Shown piece by piece: positions 40,358-43,939 of a stretch of 43,939 nt of DNA. The notes under the pieces were generated by a model. The model was not told the origin of the DNA, searched no databases, and worked only from the letters and a program-made list of their open reading frames with translations. The DNA is taken from positions 1 to 43,939 of IMG/VR virus record IMGVR_UViG_3300025881_000029; one strand, 5' to 3'. Positions within the stretch are counted from its first letter, which is position 1, and every line of letters begins with the position of its first letter. The stretch comes from a virus. Both the position numbers and the translations under genes were made by a program.

Positions 40358-42784
40358 TTAAATAAATGATTGATTCATAGGTTCTTGAATTTCACCTCTA
40401 CTCCCGTCGCGCTGAGAGATAAGTTTGCTTTGTTCTGCTGATTGCTTTTTCACTCTAGTATCTTTTCGGTCCTCTTTAAGAACTTCAAGTTTTTGCTTAA
40501 ATTCCTGGTCGTCCGTTTTAATACCGAGAACAGCCTGAGCTTTAATCATCTCAATTTCTTTTCTGAATTGATGCTTTACCTCTTCGAGCTGAGCTTCTAG
40601 CTGAGTCTCTAATTGCATTTTCTGAGTGTCTATCTGAGCCTGCATTTGGATCTCTTGCATTTTAGCCTGAGAAGCAGCCTGAGAAGCAGCCTGAGCTTGC
40701 TGAGCTTGAGCTTGAGAGTTTTGCATAGCAATAGCTTGTTGCTGTGCTATTCTTTTCTTTCTCCTCACAACTAACAGCCTCTCTGCTTGGTTTACATCCT
40801 TAAGCTGTCTTACTGCAATAGCATCCTCTAGGTCCAGTTCTTTCTGCTGCAAAGCCATCTGTATATTCTGCTCTAAGTAAGCTTTGTCTTTATCCTCCAT
40901 TTCCTTTACCACCTGAACACCGAAGTTGTACATAGGAAGGTCATTAAACGAAGACAGAACAGACATATTCTCTTTACCAATAGCGTTAGCATATATGCTA
41001 TAAATAACAGAATCAGGAGGTAAGATCTGTAAACACTTAACTATATCCTCGCAAACTTCCTTGAACAAAACCATAGAAGCATTCGTGATGTCATAGATAG
41101 CGTTATTGCCTGCCGCAATAGCGTTTTGCTGAACACCTACAAGGGTATCCCCTTTAGGAGTGGAGGAGTCCATCATTTCATTAACACCCGTAGCATCACG
41201 GATCATTTTTAAATAATGATTGTACAAACCAATCAGCTCGTTTACATTTCTGATAGAGTTACCAATTTCTCTAACGGGTGGGTTTTGGAACCCTCCTTCT
41301 GGATTTTTGCTTCTGTAATAGAAAACTCCAGTCTGTTCATAGATATCATGCAAGTCAAGAGGCTGTAAATCACCCCCTTTACCTAACTGCACATTTTCAA
41401 GCCCTTCAATATCAATAATGAGACCGTCTGGTTTTGCTTTTGCAATAGCCTGCTGAAGCTTTAAGTGAGTTAATTGCAACATGTCCGCAAAGCCCATACA
41501 CCCGTCTACCATAGACTTAGGCATCATATTACGGATGTTAGTTGCAACGACCGAATAAGAAAGTCTAGCCTTGGAAATATCTTGAAGGTTTTTAGGGGAG
41601 TTCTTAACTCTACCGTAATTAAAAATTACATCCTCTCCAAGTACATAGCTCCCACCGTAAACAGTGCTAACCTCCATTTTGTGAGGCTTTCTCTCAAAAA
41701 CACTCCCCTGCTTAGACTGATAATCAAAGCCTTTCATAAAGAAATTAGTGTTCCCAAACTTGTTTTCTTTCTCTTCGAAATAAATACAATCGACAGAGAT
41801 AAACTCAAAATCAAGGACATCAACCATGTACTCGTCGTAACCGTACTCGCTGCGGCTAAGAGACTTGTTGTAGCTACTCCTGTTCAACGAGGCTGAGCTA
41901 TTGCCGTTCTTCCCGCTTACGTTAGTTGCGATTTTTTTAAAGACGTCTTCTTCAATTTCGTGACCACCTAACCTCTTAAGCTCTCCGATAGAGATACGCT
42001 TTACATGGCCCCCATATATAAGGTCTTGAAAGCTAGGGTCTTCTGTATAGCTATGAATAAAGTTGACTGGATCAACGTACTCTGTCTTAATCCCTTCATT
42101 TGGATCATTGCTTCTTTTCGTGACGGCCATGCCTAGCGCCACGATATCATTAACGCACCGTCTAAATGTTCCGTCAGTAAAATTGTTCCAGGACAGAGTC
42201 ATGTTTGTACCTATCTGCGCAGCAATCTCAGCATCAGTTTTTATGTTTGTCCCCATAAAAATCTCAGCCTCTTCAGCGGTGTCAGGCAATTGATCGGGAT
42301 CGATATCTAGAACTAAACCGTTCTTTTCCTTAAGCTTTTTAAGCTGCTCTTTAGATGCAATTTGCCGTTCAATTTTTGCTTTTTTCTGGTTCTTTTCAGA
42401 AGAAGAAAGCGGATCAATAGCCTCAAGATTCGGATAAGGATTTCTTGAAAGGATTTTATTTACTACAACCCTAACAAACTTAGGCAGGATAGGCACAGGA
42501 GTGTAATCCATATTAACTAAACTTCCGTCCCCGTCATTAGGATTTAGGGACCTTAAAAGTTTTTTGTATATAGACGTATCCTGAACGCCATTAGCATAAT
42601 CTCTATTCTTTTCAAATACAGCAGATCTTTTGCCGTATAAAGAATTAGATTCAGATATCTGACCCCACTGAGACTCAATGGCCTTAGCGTACTGTAATCC
42701 ATACTGCTGAGTTTCTTTTTGTGAAGTTTCAGCCAACGGATCTGGGAAAGACATGCCTTTATTCTTGTTGTCCTGATTGTTCAT
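40358..42784 (-). CDS. Portal protein
   Basis: The 808-residue protein directly follows the terminase gene, the standard place for a portal. The N-terminal part contains RDYANGVQDTSIYKKLL and an MDYTPVPILPKFVRVVVNKIL segment, and the middle a VDPVNFIHSYTEDPSFQDL block, similar to portals of Bacteroidetes podoviruses as I recall them. The C-terminal 170 residues are a long Gln/Ala/Lys-rich heptad region with short repeated AQAQQAQAASQAASQAK units, likely a helical barrel or crown inside the head as in P22-like portals. The dodecameric portal forms the DNA channel and docks the terminase. A TATATTTG element lies 27 bases before the ATG. Confidence 0.85.
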   Translation of the reverse strand: MNNQDNKNKGMSFPDPLAETSQKETQQYGLQYAKAIESQWGQISESNSLYGKRSAVFEKNRDYANGVQDTSIYKKLLRSLNPNDGDGSLVNMDYTPVPILPKFVRVVVNKILSRNPYPNLEAIDPLSSSEKNQKKAKIERQIASKEQLKKLKEKNGLVLDIDPDQLPDTAEEAEIFMGTNIKTDAEIAAQIGTNMTLSWNNFTDGTFRRCVNDIVALGMAVTKRSNDPNEGIKTEYVDPVNFIHSYTEDPSFQDLIYGGHVKRISIGELKRLGGHEIEEDVFKKIATNVSGKNGNSSASLNRSSYNKSLSRSEYGYDEYMVDVLDFEFISVDCIYFEEKENKFGNTNFFMKGFDYQSKQGSVFERKPHKMEVSTVYGGSYVLGEDVIFNYGRVKNSPKNLQDISKARLSYSVVATNIRNMMPKSMVDGCMGFADMLQLTHLKLQQAIAKAKPDGLIIDIEGLENVQLGKGGDLQPLDLHDIYEQTGVFYYRSKNPEGGFQNPPVREIGNSIRNVNELIGLYNHYLKMIRDATGVNEMMDSSTPKGDTLVGVQQNAIAAGNNAIYDITNASMVLFKEVCEDIVKCLQILPPDSVIYSIYANAIGKENMSVLSSFNDLPMYNFGVQVVKEMEDKDKAYLEQNIQMALQQKELDLEDAIAVRQLKDVNQAERLLVVRRKKRIAQQQAIAMQNSQAQAQQAQAASQAASQAKMQEIQMQAQIDTQKMQLETQLEAQLEEVKHQFRKEIEMIKAQAVLGIKTDDQEFKQKLEVLKEDRKDTRVKKQSAEQSKLISQRDGSRGEIQEPMNQSFI

Positions 42785-42811
42785 GTTGATGTCGCAGTCT
42801 TACGTATTTTG

Positions 42812-42819
42812 CAAATATA
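42812..42819 (-). promoter_or_regulatory. Late promoter element TATATTTG upstream of the portal gene
   Basis: TATATTTGC on the minus strand, 27 bases before the portal ATG and just after the terminase stop. The leader is the longest of the set. Confidence 0.55.
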
Positions 42820-42827
42820 ACAAATAC

Positions 42828-43939
42828 TCAGTAGACCTTATATCTCCTGAAAAATTGCTTGTCTTCAAAGTTAGAACTTACCTTTTCTTTCTTAAATTTC
42901 TGTGCACCCAGCAAGGCTAGCCCAGAACTAATTGTTAAGTCAAACTTAGTTCTCTTGTCTATCTTGTAGCCAATCCAGTCCTCTAAAGTCCTGTTAAAGT
43001 ACATATTGCCAAACTCATCAGACTCTGGCTTTATACCTACGTGATCGTGGATATAAGCCTCGATAGCCTGAGCGTGAGACTGGATAACATCCTGAGAGTT
43101 AGAAGGAATACCTTTAGTCCTTACGTTTATAGAGGAATTGCTAGTTTTAAGGTGCTCTGGCCGATCCATGAGATAACCGTCATATCCTCTCGACTCAAAG
43201 TACCTTACGATGCCGTACTTATTGTTCTCCACCAGTAAAGGATACCCATAAAAGAAAGCGCACATAAGGACGTCTTCATAGAAGATACTGGCTAGGTCTG
43301 GACGAGAAGCATACTCCACTACAAACATATTTGCAGGGACATCCATGTTGAATTTGTTGTACATATGGAGAGCTCCTTTAGACCCTCTACCATCCACTGT
43401 AGCGTCTAGGTCATATGAGTCAACCCCGCCTACCCCGATATGTTTATTAGGGGCGATCTTCTTGCCTCTTTCGTCAGCCTTGTTGTTCCTAAGATGATCA
43501 GGCGGCATCCAGGCAACTCGGAACCTTCCGTTTGGATCTGGAGAGAACACTACTTCTTCATCTTTCTTTCGCCACACAAAGTTGCCCTGTACGACAGGAT
43601 TGGGGTATAGGTCGTCATTAAACTCTATCTGCTGATAGATCTTACCTATATTAAATAAGCTTCCTTCTATGCTGTCCCTAAATGCCTCGTCTGTAGTGAA
43701 AGGGAACTGCCTAATAACCTCATTGAGCTCCGAGGGGTCATCTTTAAAAGATTTCCTATCGTTTTTCAAGTAAGTCTTACTCCCTTGGTCAATCATTTCC
43801 CCGTCAATCCCTTCTACAGGTTTTTCTGGATCTTCTATAACCGCATTACCGTGCTTATCGAAAAACCCTTCTAACGCCTCATAGGCTGGTATAAAAATCC
43901 TGTACATCCCAGAGCGCGTCCGTCCGTTATCGTTTCTCT
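42828..43939 (-). CDS. Terminase large subunit, C-terminal nuclease part (cut by window end)
   Basis: The frame continues past the right edge (codons before the Met at 43907 read NGRTRSG), so only about 369 residues are seen and the ATPase domain is outside. The visible portion fits the RNase H-like nuclease of phage terminases. It has GRTRSGMYRIFIPAYEA at the ATPase-nuclease linker, GVGGVDSYD with the first catalytic Asp, an FVVEYASRPD strand with the second acidic residue, and TKFDLTISSGLALLGA with the third. The FYGYPLLVENNKYGIVRYFESRGYDGYL block is typical of terminases from Bacteroidetes phages. The enzyme cuts concatemers and pumps DNA through the portal encoded next. Confidence 0.88.
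   Translation of the reverse strand, partial: RNDNGRTRSGMYRIFIPAYEALEGFFDKHGNAVIEDPEKPVEGIDGEMIDQGSKTYLKNDRKSFKDDPSELNEVIRQFPFTTDEAFRDSIEGSLFNIGKIYQQIEFNDDLYPNPVVQGNFVWRKKDEEVVFSPDPNGRFRVAWMPPDHLRNNKADERGKKIAPNKHIGVGGVDSYDLDATVDGRGSKGALHMYNKFNMDVPANMFVVEYASRPDLASIFYEDVLMCAFFYGYPLLVENNKYGIVRYFESRGYDGYLMDRPEHLKTSNSSINVRTKGIPSNSQDVIQSHAQAIEAYIHDHVGIKPESDEFGNMYFNRTLEDWIGYKIDKRTKFDLTISSGLALLGAQKFKKEKVSSNFEDKQFFRRYKVY

Noticed and set aside
40660-40725. Short tandem repeat GCAGCCTGAGAA in the portal gene as a regulatory repeat
   Set aside because: It encodes the Gln/Ala-rich heptad region of the portal C-terminus and needs no other explanation.
1-43939. tRNA genes, CRISPR arrays, integrase or transposase
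   Set aside because: No cloverleaf-like segment, regularly spaced direct repeat array, tyrosine/serine recombinase or transposase motif was noticed on either strand.
1-43939. Assignment to crAss-like phages
   Set aside because: Portal, terminase and hub features are similar in style, but the gene order with a fibre block between portal and capsid and the absence of other crAss hallmarks leave this undecided without a search.

Overview
The window is one contiguous stretch of a lytic-type, podovirus-like phage genome that most likely infects a marine member of the Bacteroidetes (flavobacteria-like). Evidence for a phage: a large terminase fragment, portal, scaffold-like protein, major capsid protein, head-tail adaptors, a giant tail stabilization/hub protein, internal virion (ejection) proteins, a 3-TM holin and a block of collagen-like and lectin-like tail fibres. 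No sheath, tape-measure, integrase, tRNA or CRISPR is visible. Evidence for a Bacteroidetes host is indirect: a recurring TATATTTG element (the -7 box known from Bacteroidetes is TAnnTTTG) just upstream of minus-strand genes, AT-rich leaders without clear Shine-Dalgarno sequences, and an NrdB whose first-ligand segment resembles that of flavobacterial NrdB as I remember it.

Layout. Positions 1-4460 on the plus strand hold the end of the replication/nucleotide module: a RecA-fold helicase (cut by the window edge), a T7-type endonuclease I, a small unknown protein, a probable second PD-(D/E)XK nuclease, and coupled nrdB-nrdA. Everything from 4501 to the right edge is on the minus strand and is read from right to left: terminase, portal, a receptor-binding cluster (two collagen-like fibres, an RCC1-type beta-propeller, two tandem LamG-like proteins), small accessory genes with one or two holin-like proteins, head genes (two paralogous beta-rich proteins, scaffold, capsid), adaptors, the tail hub, three ejection proteins, holin, one more virion-type protein, and finally a secreted M43-family zinc metalloprotease with a dockerin-type tail. 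The two convergent modules meet at a UUCG hairpin terminator that lies inside the last codons of the protease gene.

How the genes fit together: the plus-strand genes would supply dNTPs and process DNA during replication. The minus-strand genes build and package the virion, make the adhesins, eject DNA and lyse the cell. Many minus-strand neighbours overlap as TAATG or ATGA, which suggests translational coupling. Internal transcription is probably re-set by the TATATTTG promoters and by at least two good hairpin terminators.

The least expected content is the secreted M43 metalloprotease with duplicated dockerin calcium-binding loops, together with related calcium-loop motifs in the C-terminal extension of the tail hub protein. 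The hub itself appears to be split into two genes at that point. The three promoter elements placed exactly 4 nt before ATG, suggesting leaderless late mRNAs, are the second notable point. All functional assignments are from reading motifs; no database search was run.
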